From the NCBI GenBank assembly GCA_022641835.1, contig CP048718.1, positions 992,001 through 1,056,000 of the forward strand: a stretch of 64,000 nucleotides of DNA, in the 5' to 3' direction. How positions within the stretch are numbered: the stretch's first letter is position 1; the number at the start of each line of letters is the position of its first letter. This document shows, one piece after another, positions 7,232 to 17,288 of the stretch. The position numbers and the translations under genes were made by a program. The notes beneath the pieces are model-generated. The model was given only the letters and a program-made list of their open reading frames with translations, was not told where the DNA came from and did no database searches. The DNA comes from Petasospora fabianii. Lineage: Eukaryota; Ascomycota; Saccharomycetes; Phaffomycetales; Wickerhamomycetaceae.

Positions 7232-9124
7232 ATGGCTCGTTCACGTAGCCTCTCGTCCAAGTCCTCGAGGTCTCAATGCACACAGCTGCCATCGCCTCCG
7301 GCAGCACTGCTTCGGAGGGCACGGGCCTTGTCTCATCACAATAAGCCCAGGCCACTGGCTCATCGTCCAACAGAGATCTCCTATGTGCCACAGTTGGCCC
7401 TTCAGCTCGAGCAAACAAAGGTTAATGATATTAATGTCGAGGTAGGGTCTGTATCGTTTGCCCTTTGGTTTGTGATTTCGAGTTACTTGCCCATCTTCAC
7501 CGCTTGCGTTGCCCCACTGACAACAATGATGAGCATCGCTGCCCTCGTCACCAAATGGCGTATGGATGACACTCATCAATACGTTCACGATAGCCATAGC
7601 ATCGTGGCACTCAACTCTGTCTCGTTGGCACTTGGTGCGTTGGCAAATCTCAGTCTGATTATGAATTGGGGTAGAAGGCTTCCCTACGTTGTGTCACAGA
7701 TCATATCCATATCACTCTTCTTTGCTGCCAGTATGATCTTACTTTCAGGTATCCTCATCGCCAATCACATCTACTTCAATCAGTCAATCTCATACTCGAG
7801 AACAGAGGGGTTTTGGTTCGCTGTTCTCACTGCCATTTTACACTTCCTCTGCTCCATCACTTGTCTCATCAACTTCAGTGGGTTTCTACTTGGCAAGTAT
7901 CCACCAGACTTTAATCTAGAAAAATCTGAGCGTGGTTTGATCGCATATACGTTCCTTCTATCGATATGGTTCCTGTGGGGTGCTGGCACGTTCTCAGCTC
8001 TGATGGGTCTCTCATTTGGTGACGCAATGTACTACTGTTGTGTCTCTCTACTCACAATTGGTCTCGGTGACTTACTCCCACATACCGTTGCTTCCAAGAT
8101 CATATGCCTCGTCTTCTCTCTCACAGGGATCATCATCCTCGGTCTCATTATTGCCATGGTACGATCCATGTCCAAGTCAACCTCAACTCCCGTTCTCTTC
8201 TGGAACCAAGTTGAAAGGGCAAGGAAGAAAGTGTTTGCTAAAGTGAAGAGGGATGACATCACACTAACACCAGAGGAATCATTTGACCTTATGAGATCCA
8301 TTAGAAAAGAGTCAAAGATTCAAAGATATCGAACCAGTATCATTCTCGTCATTGCACTCTTCATTGTCTTCTGGCTCATAGGTGCACTCGTTTTCCATTT
8401 CACTGAGGATTGGGACTATTTCGATTGTGTCTATTTCTGCTTCTTGTGTTTAATCACCATCGGTTACGGTGATTTTGCACCTTCATCCGCTGCAGGTAGA
8501 CCTTTCTTCATCCTTTGGTCCCTCTCTGCTGTCCCTCTCATGACATGTTTAATCTCTTCAGCTGGTGATACCGTTTATAACCTTGCCGTTGGTGGGTTTG
8601 CTGGGAAACTTCTTGAAAAGGTCCTTCCATCTTCCTCTGGGTCCCGAGTTGACGATAAGGAAGCATCACCACAGCAAAACACATTCTTGAATACAAGGAC
8701 TTCAGAGGACTTTGATGACGACGAACAGAGATCGATCAACGAAATCTTGGACCAAGCAAAGAGAAATGATCCAAGGTCCCAGAGAATTATCAAGTCCAAA
8801 AACCTCATTAAGGACTTGAGAAAACTGATAGTTGAGGCAAAGCAACTACCAAAGAAAAGATACGCTTTTGAAGAATGGGAAACAGTGATGCAACTCTTAG
8901 AATTCGAAGGAATGGATGAAACTGACAAGTACATAACCGATCGTGGTTGGTTCTGGATAAGTGACACTTCTCCACTTAGATATCCAATCAATGAACCCGA
9001 TTATCTCTTGTACTTGCTTTTCAGCAAATTGGAACAGATGATATTGGAAAGGGCTCAGCTAATAGCTGATGAGCTCAATGAGAGTATGGGTTCTGCAGGA
9101 GCAGATAACTTCCATAAAGGGTAA
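7232..9124 (+). CDS. TOK1: Outwardly rectifying two-pore-domain potassium channel
   Basis: 630 residues (S. cerevisiae Tok1 691). A plasma-membrane K+ efflux channel of the fungal 8-TM/2-pore class. Both selectivity filters are present: TIGLGD at about residues 275-280 and TIGYGD at about 409-414. Four hydrophobic spans precede an additional TM (FLLSIWFLWGAGTFSALMG) and pore 1, then two TMs surround pore 2 (IILVIALFIVFWLIGALVF before it, FFILWSLSAVPLMTCLIS after it). The basic stretch at the N terminus and the acidic/basic C-terminal tail are cytosolic. The start at 7232 gives an Arg/Ser-rich N terminus that could be shortened. The gene follows SRS2 and faces BCK1, as in S. cerevisiae apart from the absent KHA1; only 73 bp separate its 3' end from BCK1. 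Confidence 0.95.
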   Translation: MARSRSLSSKSSRSQCTQLPSPPAALLRRARALSHHNKPRPLAHRPTEISYVPQLALQLEQTKVNDINVEVGSVSFALWFVISSYLPIFTACVAPLTTMMSIAALVTKWRMDDTHQYVHDSHSIVALNSVSLALGALANLSLIMNWGRRLPYVVSQIISISLFFAASMILLSGILIANHIYFNQSISYSRTEGFWFAVLTAILHFLCSITCLINFSGFLLGKYPPDFNLEKSERGLIAYTFLLSIWFLWGAGTFSALMGLSFGDAMYYCCVSLLTIGLGDLLPHTVASKIICLVFSLTGIIILGLIIAMVRSMSKSTSTPVLFWNQVERARKKVFAKVKRDDITLTPEESFDLMRSIRKESKIQRYRTSIILVIALFIVFWLIGALVFHFTEDWDYFDCVYFCFLCLITIGYGDFAPSSAAGRPFFILWSLSAVPLMTCLISSAGDTVYNLAVGGFAGKLLEKVLPSSSGSRVDDKEASPQQNTFLNTRTSEDFDDDEQRSINEILDQAKRNDPRSQRIIKSKNLIKDLRKLIVEAKQLPKKRYAFEEWETVMQLLEFEGMDETDKYITDRGWFWISDTSPLRYPINEPDYLLYLLFSKLEQMILERAQLIADELNESMGSAGADNFHKG

Positions 9125-9197
9125 TGAATAGTAATAAACGCTTTTTTAATGTCTACAAGAATGTTAAGCTCCTATCATAAGTCGGGTATCTCATTAA

Positions 9198-12100
9198 TCA
9201 AGAGGCAACTGTGAACCTCTTCTCGTTGGACTTAATCATCTGGGCAAGCTTCGTATTAGCGAAGCGGAAGCTCGTGTCAACTTTGCAGAACTCATCAAGA
9301 CAGAGCTGTTGAGCTGTTGGTCTCTTGGTAGCATCTGTGACAAAGCATGAATCCAAGAATTGTCTCCCTACTGTGGAAACCAACGGCAGTGTGTCCTCCG
9401 GAATTGGTGGGGCAGCCTTAGCTTTACCAATCTTCAACATAGCTGGGATAGCTTCCAGATTTGACCATGGACGACGACCAGCAAACATCTCTAGAACAAC
9501 ACATCCCAAAGACCAAATATCAACCTTGGCACTGTATCCTGCTCCATCACTATTCACAACTTCAGGAGCCATCCAGAAAATGGTTCCCTGCATCGACATA
9601 CCTCTATCATTAGCATAAATGTCATTTGACTTCTTCGAAATACCAAAGTCCGAGATCTTACAAACACCATCGAGATCCAACAACAAGTTATCAGCTTTCA
9701 AGTCACGATGCAAGATTCCTCTAGAATGGAGATATGCCAAACCTGAGATGATCTGAGTGGTCAAGAATCTAATCAATGGTTCTCCAAACTTACCATGTAG
9801 TCTCAGACAGGACGCAACAGACCCTCCGGCAACGTAATCGAGGAACAAGTTATACTCTTTCTCTGTTTTCTCAAACCCAAGATACTGAACAATATTCAAA
9901 TGATCAAGGTCCTTCAGAGTGTCAACCTCTGATTGTAATGCATCAATCACATCTCTAATTCTCGGAGACATCTCAGCGTTAGCAGGAACACGAACCTGTT
10001 TCACTGCAATCATTTCACCAGTTGTCACATTCAACGCCAAGTAGACATTTCCAAACGTACCCTTACCAATCAGTTCACCTTTGATCCAGGAGAATTCCTT
10101 GATATCGCCATTCTTGTCCTCTCTCAACTTACTGATCGACTGTTTCTGGTTGGGCTTCACCTCGACAACCTTACGACCCCACATCTTTGTACTCTGTCTT
10201 CTAAGCAAACCATTTGACACTTTATCTGTTGTAGAAGCTGCTCTTTTTCTTGCCTCACCTGCCTCTCTGGCAACAGCACGGATTGTCTTCATTCTTTGAG
10301 GTCTGTTCAACTTCTCCATCTTCTCATCCGTAGTTGAACTACTCACGACTCTCTTCATTTGAGTCTTCTTAGGCTGTTGTGGTTGTACCTGTTGAGCTTG
10401 TTGGATCTGTTGAGCTTGCTTGTCATTAAGGGGTGAAGCTGGAGGCGAACTGACATCAATAACCGGTTGATCCAAATCAGCATTCGGGAAGAACTTCTCC
10501 AAGTTATCATAAAGTACCTCTGGAGCAGGTCTGACAATCATCTCACTGATGGATACATCACTTGCACTCTTGACATCAGGGGCCTTTGCCCAGAACCCAT
10601 CATCAGAGTCATCACTCTCCTCTTCAAGTCCTGGGGCATCATCAAACGAGATGACATTCTCCTTAAACTTGTCGATGGTACGTGCCGAGTACGAGCGAGA
10701 AACAGCTCCAGAGAAGGATCTCTGAATGGCCATGTTGCGACTCTCCTGGATAGTTGAAGCCTGTGATGCTGCCATTGGGTCGTTCTCAAATGCCTTACGT
10801 GATCCTGGAGAGACAGAACCACTTCCCTTGTATGGCTCCGGGACCAATGTGTTGCTCGATCCTGGTGTGTATGAATTGATAAAGGTTCCTTCATTACTGA
10901 TCGACTCTTGCAAGGTCTCTAGTGTCGGCATCATAGATGTTCTCGAGTCGGCACTGCGGTTGAGTGATGGACGTGTCATGTTATGGTCTGCCTTGTTCTT
11001 TGGAGGTGGTGGTGCAGTACGTCTGGCAATAAGACTTGGTTTATTGACAAAGGGTGATTCTCTTCTCTTATCGAAGTTGATCTCACCCTTTTCAGTTGGT
11101 CTGACTATCCTGAATGTGTTTGGCACTGCTGGTCTGCTTATCTGTTTTGGTGGTGCACGTTGAGGTTTGGCACCACCTCCACCTCCAGATGAGAGTGTAG
11201 AGGTTGTATGAAGATCTGGAGTGCTTTTGGATACGAATTTGGCAGTCTCCGATGCAGTTTCCTCAACAATCTCTTGTGGTTGATGATCCTTAAAGTTAAG
11301 ATAGTCAATACCAGGCGATCTTGTGATGGTACTTTCATAGAACTGCTTTGGAGTATTTGGATAAGCCCTATCATCTCTGCTCTCAAAGGAATGGAGGTCT
11401 GAAGTGCTTGTCATCGATGAGCTCGTGACAGTGGACAAAGTATCATTGGAAGTAATCAAGAACTTACCACTGCAATGATTAAATCCATGCTTGACAATTT
11501 TATCAAGGATCTCTTCATCAAGTGCCTCACCAATGGAACATCCAAACTCTGTCAAATGGATTGTAATTTCACTTGATTTCGGGTTAAGCTCATCCACAAT
11601 CAGTTTCCTCAGCTCTTCTTTATCTTTACACTGACCAATGTTAATAGGTGTAAAGTTCTTGTTGTCCATCGTCACCAAGATATATTTATCAGAGTTGTTG
11701 TTCTCCGGTACTGGTTGAAATTTGCGATCAATGATAAAAGGTGGTATAACTTCTTCGAATCTGGATCCACTTGAACCCTTAGTGGCCTCTGTACGTCTCT
11801 TGAGATCGAAACTCTTTCGACTATCAAAGCTGGACCTGCTATCCATACTGCGAGAGCTTTCAGTCTGACGACCAGAGCTTGATGGGATTGGACTGATGGG
11901 GGATTCTCCAAGACTGGACTCTCTAGTCCTACAACGGTTGTTGCGAAGACCAAACTTACTAAGTAAGCCACCTTTGTGTTCGTGTTGATCCCTGTTACTA
12001 CTATTGCTGCTGCTCTGTCTCTTCTCCTCTTGTGATTGTGGGAGATGGGAGGAACTTGATGTGAAGAGTGAGGTGAAGAGTGATGAGTCGGATGAGTTGG

Positions 12101-13430
12101 ACTTGTTGTGTCTTCTAAAGAAACTTTGTTGAGTTGCTGGTGAGTTCGGTGAGCTTGGCCAGGCATTTTCAGAGGTTTCAACACTGGACATTGGTCTCTT
12201 TGTCACATTTGATCTTCTAAATGCTGGTGGATTTGCGGTTGATGGTCGGTTCAAGTCCACTGGAGAATGGTCAAAATTTGGTGCAGATAATGTAGGCATA
12301 AGTCTCTCTGCCGTAGCTGGACCCGTCTCTGATGTTGACCTTCCATGAAACTTGATGTTTTCTGAAGAAGGACTCGACTCAACGCTATCTACACTGGATA
12401 TGCTTGCGGTATCCGGTGGAGATGTGACCGTTGCCGTTGTCGTTGTAGAAGAAGGTCTGTCAAGGGTCTTTCGCAGCAGATGGATAAATCTCGACTGTGT
12501 CGAGTCATTCTGAGTCTCAAGCTCGTTCTTATATGTCTTTAAGTTCTGGTAACTTGTTAAAGCCAGGAATCTTCTCCCAGTTAGATTGTGTCTCTTGATG
12601 CATGCCGACCACGACTCGTTAAATTGGTTAAGCTCGAGCCAATACAACACTCTTTCCAGCGTCCATTCTTCCGGTACCTGAACATCCCATGAGATTGATG
12701 ACTGTCTGCTGTGCTGTACTATGTGATTATTTGGTGTGGACTTGCCTATAATTGATGAGTTCAAGGGACTCTCGGGCCCATGTAGAGCACTAGTGTTGTT
12801 GAAGAAACTGAACTCTCTAGAGTTATCACTGTAGCTTACATTTGCCGACTTGGAAGGAGTAGATGTCTTGATTCCAGGCTCTGGAGTCATTACATCAGTC
12901 TCAATCTTAAGTGGGATCCTTGGTGACTTCTTAATGGTTGGGGTAGCCATCCCTGTTGGAGTCATGTCGGAGATGAGGCTCGAGTTGAAGCTGCTGTTCC
13001 CTGAACGAGCAGTGTGGAACGAAACGTTATTGCTACCTGAAGTGGTATCTGCAGCGGAGCTTCTATCTGGATGTGTCTCTAATGATGGTCTTTGATGTGG
13101 TCTTTCAGGTAGAGCTGGTGGCACACCTTGTGGCCGTGCTGGACTGTTTAATGCTGTGAGTGGCTCGAAGGAGAACTTTGAAGCATCACCTTCGCTAACT
13201 GTTGAACGATCAGCATGGCCAGGTGGGGAATGAACGGGCTCTTCAGACTTGATGCTTGAGTTAGAGAACTTTCGAATCTTGTCTGCTGGGAGATAAGGGT
13301 TGATTGGGTCCATACTGATCTTCTTCATGCTCTGCATGTTATGATCGATGTAGGGCACCGAATCGATCAGAAAGTCTGGGATATTATCACTGCCCCGCTT
13401 AGTAGCATCGGCATACTTCTTAGACGACAT
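9198..13430 (-). CDS. BCK1: MAPKKK of the cell-wall integrity pathway
   Basis: 1,410 residues (S. cerevisiae 1,478). Bck1 is activated by Pkc1 and phosphorylates Mkk1/2 upstream of Slt2. A Ser/Pro-rich N terminus leads to a SAM-like fold at about 256-321 (WTLERVLYWLELNQF), a long Ser-rich linker, a ubiquitin/RA-like region near 577-650 (KYILVTMDNKNFTP), a second disordered linker with Gln-Pro repeats, and a C-terminal kinase domain from about 1113. The kinase shows GELIGKGTFGNVY, the VAIK-type lysine in MIAVKQVRV, LHRDLKADNLLLD, KISDFGISKKS, GTIFWMAPEVV and VDIWSLGCVVLEMF, as in S. cerevisiae Bck1. The gene is convergent with TOK1 and divergent from RMT2 with a 250 bp shared promoter. Confidence 0.97.
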   Translation of the reverse strand: MSSKKYADATKRGSDNIPDFLIDSVPYIDHNMQSMKKISMDPINPYLPADKIRKFSNSSIKSEEPVHSPPGHADRSTVSEGDASKFSFEPLTALNSPARPQGVPPALPERPHQRPSLETHPDRSSAADTTSGSNNVSFHTARSGNSSFNSSLISDMTPTGMATPTIKKSPRIPLKIETDVMTPEPGIKTSTPSKSANVSYSDNSREFSFFNNTSALHGPESPLNSSIIGKSTPNNHIVQHSRQSSISWDVQVPEEWTLERVLYWLELNQFNESWSACIKRHNLTGRRFLALTSYQNLKTYKNELETQNDSTQSRFIHLLRKTLDRPSSTTTTATVTSPPDTASISSVDSVESSPSSENIKFHGRSTSETGPATAERLMPTLSAPNFDHSPVDLNRPSTANPPAFRRSNVTKRPMSSVETSENAWPSSPNSPATQQSFFRRHNKSNSSDSSLFTSLFTSSSSHLPQSQEEKRQSSSNSSNRDQHEHKGGLLSKFGLRNNRCRTRESSLGESPISPIPSSSGRQTESSRSMDSRSSFDSRKSFDLKRRTEATKGSSGSRFEEVIPPFIIDRKFQPVPENNNSDKYILVTMDNKNFTPINIGQCKDKEELRKLIVDELNPKSSEITIHLTEFGCSIGEALDEEILDKIVKHGFNHCSGKFLITSNDTLSTVTSSSMTSTSDLHSFESRDDRAYPNTPKQFYESTITRSPGIDYLNFKDHQPQEIVEETASETAKFVSKSTPDLHTTSTLSSGGGGGAKPQRAPPKQISRPAVPNTFRIVRPTEKGEINFDKRRESPFVNKPSLIARRTAPPPPKNKADHNMTRPSLNRSADSRTSMMPTLETLQESISNEGTFINSYTPGSSNTLVPEPYKGSGSVSPGSRKAFENDPMAASQASTIQESRNMAIQRSFSGAVSRSYSARTIDKFKENVISFDDAPGLEEESDDSDDGFWAKAPDVKSASDVSISEMIVRPAPEVLYDNLEKFFPNADLDQPVIDVSSPPASPLNDKQAQQIQQAQQVQPQQPKKTQMKRVVSSSTTDEKMEKLNRPQRMKTIRAVAREAGEARKRAASTTDKVSNGLLRRQSTKMWGRKVVEVKPNQKQSISKLREDKNGDIKEFSWIKGELIGKGTFGNVYLALNVTTGEMIAVKQVRVPANAEMSPRIRDVIDALQSEVDTLKDLDHLNIVQYLGFEKTEKEYNLFLDYVAGGSVASCLRLHGKFGEPLIRFLTTQIISGLAYLHSRGILHRDLKADNLLLDLDGVCKISDFGISKKSNDIYANDRGMSMQGTIFWMAPEVVNSDGAGYSAKVDIWSLGCVVLEMFAGRRPWSNLEAIPAMLKIGKAKAAPPIPEDTLPLVSTVGRQFLDSCFVTDATKRPTAQQLCLDEFCKVDTSFRFANTKLAQMIKSNEKRFTVAS

Positions 13431-13680
13431 CTGGTCTCTCCTTGGTCACTATACTGATGATGTCGTGTGTTGTTATGTCCCGTTGTATATATTTAGCTCG
13501 CGTTCGTTCGATCCATCATCTCCACATGTCTTGTTGGTTATGAGCCCAGCATCGCACAGGTTTTTTTTCGTCTCATCACTCTTATTCCTTCATTCAATCA
13601 TCCAGTCAATCATTTATCTATCTCTCACTCTCTCACTCTCAATCTGAAAGGTGTTCAGTAGAAGGTATACATCAAGGGAT

Positions 13681-14970
13681 ATGTCCGATCTCCATGACCT
13701 TTGTCGTCTTACGACTCGTCCCATCACTCAGAAACACTACATAACAGATCTCAAGTATTACCTCTCTAATGGAATTCCAGCGACTTATACACTTGAAGAA
13801 GCTGCTAATTTCGAAGCAGGAATCGAAGATGATGTACTATCGTCGACCACTACCCCTTTGCATTTGATCTGTCGTTCGATCCCCCTGGATGCTAATGATG
13901 CTGAGAAAGATGTTATTCTAGAGATGATGGCTGAGTTATTTAGTTGGGGTGCTGGTTGGAATCTTGTTGATGATGAGGGAAATACACCTGGTGATGTATT
14001 GTTTAAGAGAGGTTTTAGAGGTTCAGAATACTATGATGCTCTGGTGGATGCTGGTGTTCGTGCTGAGCTTTTGTTGAGAAAAGTCAATGATAACATTGAA
14101 TTCATTGATGATGATGAATTAGAAATGATGCAACAAGGTGATGTTCCAATGCTTGTTGAAGAGACTGAGGAAGAAAAGAGTAAAAGAGAAGCTGAGGAGA
14201 AGAAGATTGCCGAAGAAGCTGAAAGGAGAAGACAAGAGGAGATTAATGATCCTGCTGCTACTCAAGAGACGTATCTCAAGACAAAATTAGAATATCGTGA
14301 TGGTGCTTTAATCACAAAGGATAATAAAGATGGAGTTATGATGGATTGGGAACATGATTTGATGCAAGCTGGTTGTGATACCATTTTCAAATCTGTTGAT
14401 GAATTGGCAAAAGATGATGATGATTTGAAAGAGGTTTGTATTCTTAATATTGGATTTGGAATGGGTATCATTGACACTATGATCCAGGCAAAGAATCCAA
14501 CGAGGCATTTCATCTCAGAGGCTCATCCAGATGTATTGGCTAAGCTTAAAGAGGATGGATGGTATGAGAAGTCAAACGTGACAATCTTGGAGGGAAGATG
14601 GCAAGATACATTACCTGAATTATTGAACCAAGGTATTTTCTTCAATGGTATCTATTATGATACTTTTTCAGAAGAATACTCGGATATGTTAGATCTATAT
14701 GATTTGATTGTTGGATTGTTGAAACCATCTGGTATTTTCTCCTTCTTTAACGGTCTTGGTGCTGATAGACAGATCATTTATGACGTTTACAAGAAGATTG
14801 TTGAGATTGATCTTAACAATTATGGTATGGATGTTAAATATACTGAGTTGGAGACACCACAAACTACTACACATGAACATGATGGTAAAGACGATTCTGA
14901 GTGGAAGGATATCAATAGGGCTTATTGGAGATGTAAGACATATTTCCATCCTGAGATTCGTTTTATGTGA
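13681..14970 (+). CDS. RMT2: Protein arginine N5-methyltransferase 2
   Basis: 429 residues from the ATG at 13681; the upstream frame has only a few more codons and no ATG. Rmt2 methylates the delta nitrogen of an arginine in ribosomal protein Rpl12. The N-terminal half carries the ankyrin-like region (GIPATYTLEEAANFE, TPLHLICRSIP, AELFSWGAGWNLVDDEGNTP). A Glu/Lys-rich segment follows. The Rossmann methyltransferase half has the SAM-binding loop VCILNIGFGMGIIDT at about 253-266, then FISEAHPDVL, TILEGRWQD and the acidic NGIYYDTF motif. The gene lies near a PKH3-type kinase and STP1, which are its neighbours in S. cerevisiae (YDR463-YDR466), with SOD2 placed between. Confidence 0.95.
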   Translation: MSDLHDLCRLTTRPITQKHYITDLKYYLSNGIPATYTLEEAANFEAGIEDDVLSSTTTPLHLICRSIPLDANDAEKDVILEMMAELFSWGAGWNLVDDEGNTPGDVLFKRGFRGSEYYDALVDAGVRAELLLRKVNDNIEFIDDDELEMMQQGDVPMLVEETEEEKSKREAEEKKIAEEAERRRQEEINDPAATQETYLKTKLEYRDGALITKDNKDGVMMDWEHDLMQAGCDTIFKSVDELAKDDDDLKEVCILNIGFGMGIIDTMIQAKNPTRHFISEAHPDVLAKLKEDGWYEKSNVTILEGRWQDTLPELLNQGIFFNGIYYDTFSEEYSDMLDLYDLIVGLLKPSGIFSFFNGLGADRQIIYDVYKKIVEIDLNNYGMDVKYTELETPQTTTHEHDGKDDSEWKDINRAYWRCKTYFHPEIRFM

Positions 14971-15476
14971 GTGTTAGGTTAAACTATAGTAATCAAGTTG
15001 AATATAGACCTTATAAAACTAATAGAGAACTAAGAGACAAACAAAAGATAGTATAACTAGAGAACACCGATATCGGCTTTAAAAGCCGGTACCGGCGACC
15101 CGCTTAAACCCACGGATCTTCATAGATGACCATTTATTTTACGATCAACTGTCTGAAAGATATAATTAACGAGATTAAACAGAGTACTATGATACAATTG
15201 TATAGTTACAAACCATTTTGAATCGCAAACATAACCATAATTGGTTAAAGCCACAGTATATAAGTTATAAACTCCGCGCCCGGCTCCGAGCAAATCAGCA
15301 TCAAGGGATTAACAATTTTGTAATACAGTTGCTATTTGAGGGGTTTGATACCCTTTCTACATATTCAATTGCGTTAATTGCGTGTGTTGATATAGACTGT
15401 GATGATATACTGAAAAAGGATTAATCGTATTGTGTTTATAGAATGAATGTGAAATAAGGAGACAAGAGATAAGCAA
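14971..15476. other. Convergent 3' spacer RMT2/SOD2 with GC hairpin
   Basis: About 500 bp between two 3' ends. Its clearest structure is a hairpin at 15067-15095: arms CCGATATCGGC and GCCGGTACCGG pair over 11 bp with one mismatch and one G-T pair around loop TTTAAAA. Each arm is itself nearly palindromic. No gene was recognised; the small plus-strand frame near 15218-15424 has no family resemblance. Confidence 0.55.
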
Positions 15477-16127
15477 TTAAGCAGTGAATCTTCTCTCAGC
15501 TTCCTTCCAGTTAACAACGTTCCAGATGGCTTTGAAATAGTCAGCCTTGACGTTTTGGTACTGAAGGTAGTAAGCGTGCTCCCAGGCGTCAATTGCCACC
15601 AATGGAGTGTATCTTGAATCAACAGTGTCTTGGTTATAAGTCTGAAGAACCTCGATAGCACCATTCTCATTGTTCTTAACAATCCATGCCCAACCTGAAC
15701 CTTGAATTCCAGCAAGTTTAGCATTAGTAATGGCAATGAGGTTATCAACGTTACCATACTCATTGGCAATTGCTTCACCAAGGGCACCAGTTGGGAGTTC
15801 ACCACCACCTTGTGATGTTGGAGCAAGGTTCTTCCAAAAGAGACAATGGTTTCTGTAACCACCACCATGGAAGTTGATAGCCTTTTGAAGCTCAATGGAC
15901 TTAAGAACATCACCAGCGGCAGTAGCCTCGGCATGTTGTTCAATTGCAGTGTTGTAACCATTGACATAAGTCTGATGATGTTTCTTATGGTGAAGCTCAT
16001 TAATCTGTCCAGAGATGAATGGCTCAAGGGCACCATAGTCATAGTCAAGGTCTGGAAGAGTAACCTTGGTTCTGAAGAGCATTGGAGCTCTAGCGGCCTG
16101 TGTACGAAGAGTTCTTGCGACAAACAT
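15477..16127 (-). CDS. SOD2: Mitochondrial manganese superoxide dismutase
   Basis: 216 residues. Matrix enzyme that converts superoxide to oxygen and hydrogen peroxide. Residues 1-20 (basic, no acids) form a mitochondrial presequence. Metal ligands are visible: His46 in LHHKKHHQTYV, His94 in GGGYRNHCLFW, Asp180 and His184 in DAWEHAYYLQY. Gln142 in IQGSGWAW is the residue position typical of manganese rather than iron enzymes. The usual GGGHxNH motif reads GGGYRNH here, a mild variant. Upstream (to the right) are two CCAAT boxes and a duplicated 23-bp element, fitting respiratory and oxidative regulation. The gene is convergent with RMT2 and divergent from the kinase gene. Confidence 0.98.
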   Translation of the reverse strand: MFVARTLRTQAARAPMLFRTKVTLPDLDYDYGALEPFISGQINELHHKKHHQTYVNGYNTAIEQHAEATAAGDVLKSIELQKAINFHGGGYRNHCLFWKNLAPTSQGGGELPTGALGEAIANEYGNVDNLIAITNAKLAGIQGSGWAWIVKNNENGAIEVLQTYNQDTVDSRYTPLVAIDAWEHAYYLQYQNVKADYFKAIWNVVNWKEAERRFTA

Positions 16128-16219
16128 TATAGTTGTTAAGTCTTTAAGTCTTTCAATTGAGTTGGTAGGAGAACAAAGGAGAAGAAACAGAGATATAAGG
16201 ATTTAATTTTATTTATTTA

Positions 16220-16307
16220 TTCGCGTAACCCGGACACCATTTTATTTTAAGTTATTTACTTATTTATTTATTTATTTATTTATTTTCGCGTAACCCGAAC
16301 ACCATTT
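16220..16307. repeat. Duplicated 23-bp element in TTTA tracts upstream of SOD2
   Basis: Copies at 16220-16242 and 16285-16307 begin TTCGCGTAACCCG and end ACACCATTT, differing at a single base (G or A) between those parts. Each copy is preceded by a run of TTTA units, so the whole looks like a 65-bp-period duplication. On the SOD2 strand the copies lie about 93-180 bp upstream of the ATG. The GTAACCCG core is close to a Reb1 site, and the TGTCCGGGTT on the other strand is close to a Rap1 site. Confidence 0.75.
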
Positions 16308-16423
16308 GATTAAATAAATTAAATAATCTCTTTATATTATACATATATGTATATATATATATATATCATTAAGACTCTCTGCCAACTCTGGCATGCTATT
16401 CCAGTGGACACTTCTCTTCTGCT

Positions 16424-16450
16424 ATTGGCTCTTTTGGACTTTTCTATTGG
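16424..16450 (-). promoter_or_regulatory. Paired CCAAT boxes upstream of SOD2
   Basis: ATTGG on the plus strand at 16424-16428 and 16446-16450 gives two CCAAT boxes in SOD2 orientation, about 300-320 bp before its ATG. The first reads GAGCCAATA, the same nine bases as in the HEM1 promoter. Hap2/3/4/5 binds CCAAT and is known to activate yeast SOD2. Confidence 0.5.
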
Positions 16451-16493
16451 TATGACTTTACTTAACAAGTAATTAAGTATATAACATAACTAA

Positions 16494-16796
16494 CTATACC
16501 CCCCAGCCTTTCATTGATGATGGTAGTACCGTCCATCGATGTTTCCCACCACAGGCATTAGCCATAAAGATCCCTCTTGTGCTTTTAATGGTGGCATTTG
16601 TATCATTAGGGACATATCTTGGATATCTATTTGTCATTGAAGGTAATAAATCCATGATAATGGAGAAGCCCATGGGTTCTTCTAGTACTAGAGTACGAAC
16701 ACATTCTATACCACAACCCAACCATTCGCTTGCCAAAGACGCTTCAAATTGATATATATAATGATATACACCTTCTGATGACAATACACTAATATA
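16494..16796 (-). other. Coding-like fragment without a usable start
   Basis: A 100-codon open stretch on the minus strand, open from a TAA near 16797-16799 to a TAG at 16494-16496. Its first ATG comes late and would give only about 58 residues. Composition and codon choice look protein-like (for example EEPMGFSIIMDLLPSM and GGKHRWTVLPSSMK), but I recognise no family. It could be a relic, an exon with a missed upstream part, or chance. Confidence 0.25.
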
Positions 16797-17288
16797 TTAC
16801 ATATAGAAACTATTCTAATATCCCAATATAGCACCATTAACACCAACCATCACCAACCTTTAAGCTCATACTAAACCCGCGAAATTAACAGACGAAAAGG
16901 TTGAGACTTTACTTCTAAGAGGTGTTTTATACTTATACTTATGTTTATATAACAACAAGAGTCTAGAGAATTCAGACGTTTTCAATTCATCTATTAAGAT
17001 TTATCTATCTTCTGGTTCCATCTCAGTTTTTCTCCCGTCATCAAACGATATCTGGCGTCCCATATACTGGACACATACTACTACTCTCATACTGTCCATT
17101 CATTACAATCAAACTGATCTATTCTACTGATTCACTTCTATTCTATTCTATTCATTCCCATCATACACTTGCCTCTTACCTTCCTCACTAGACATCAACA
17201 TCAACATCAACATCAACATCAACAGCACATCCAGACATCCAAGACATAACACATCAACACAACACAAGACAACATCAAGACATAAACA

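Larger units (their letters stand above)
16128..17288. promoter_or_regulatory. Divergent spacer SOD2/PKH3
   Basis: 1.16 kb of AT-rich regulatory DNA. From left to right it holds TTTA tracts with a duplicated 23-bp element (16220-16307), an alternating AT tract (16341-16367), two CCAAT boxes in SOD2 orientation (16424-16450), a coding-like minus-strand fragment (16494-16796), and a CATCAA tandem tract (17193-17223) in the kinase leader. Confidence 0.6.

Noticed and set aside
15374-16123. 249-codon minus-strand frame overlapping SOD2
   Set aside because: It is the shifted frame of SOD2; the SOD2 frame has all metal ligands and a presequence.
16201-16310. Replication-origin-like TTTA tracts before SOD2
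   Set aside because: They match the S. cerevisiae ARS consensus only with mismatches, and that consensus need not apply to this species.
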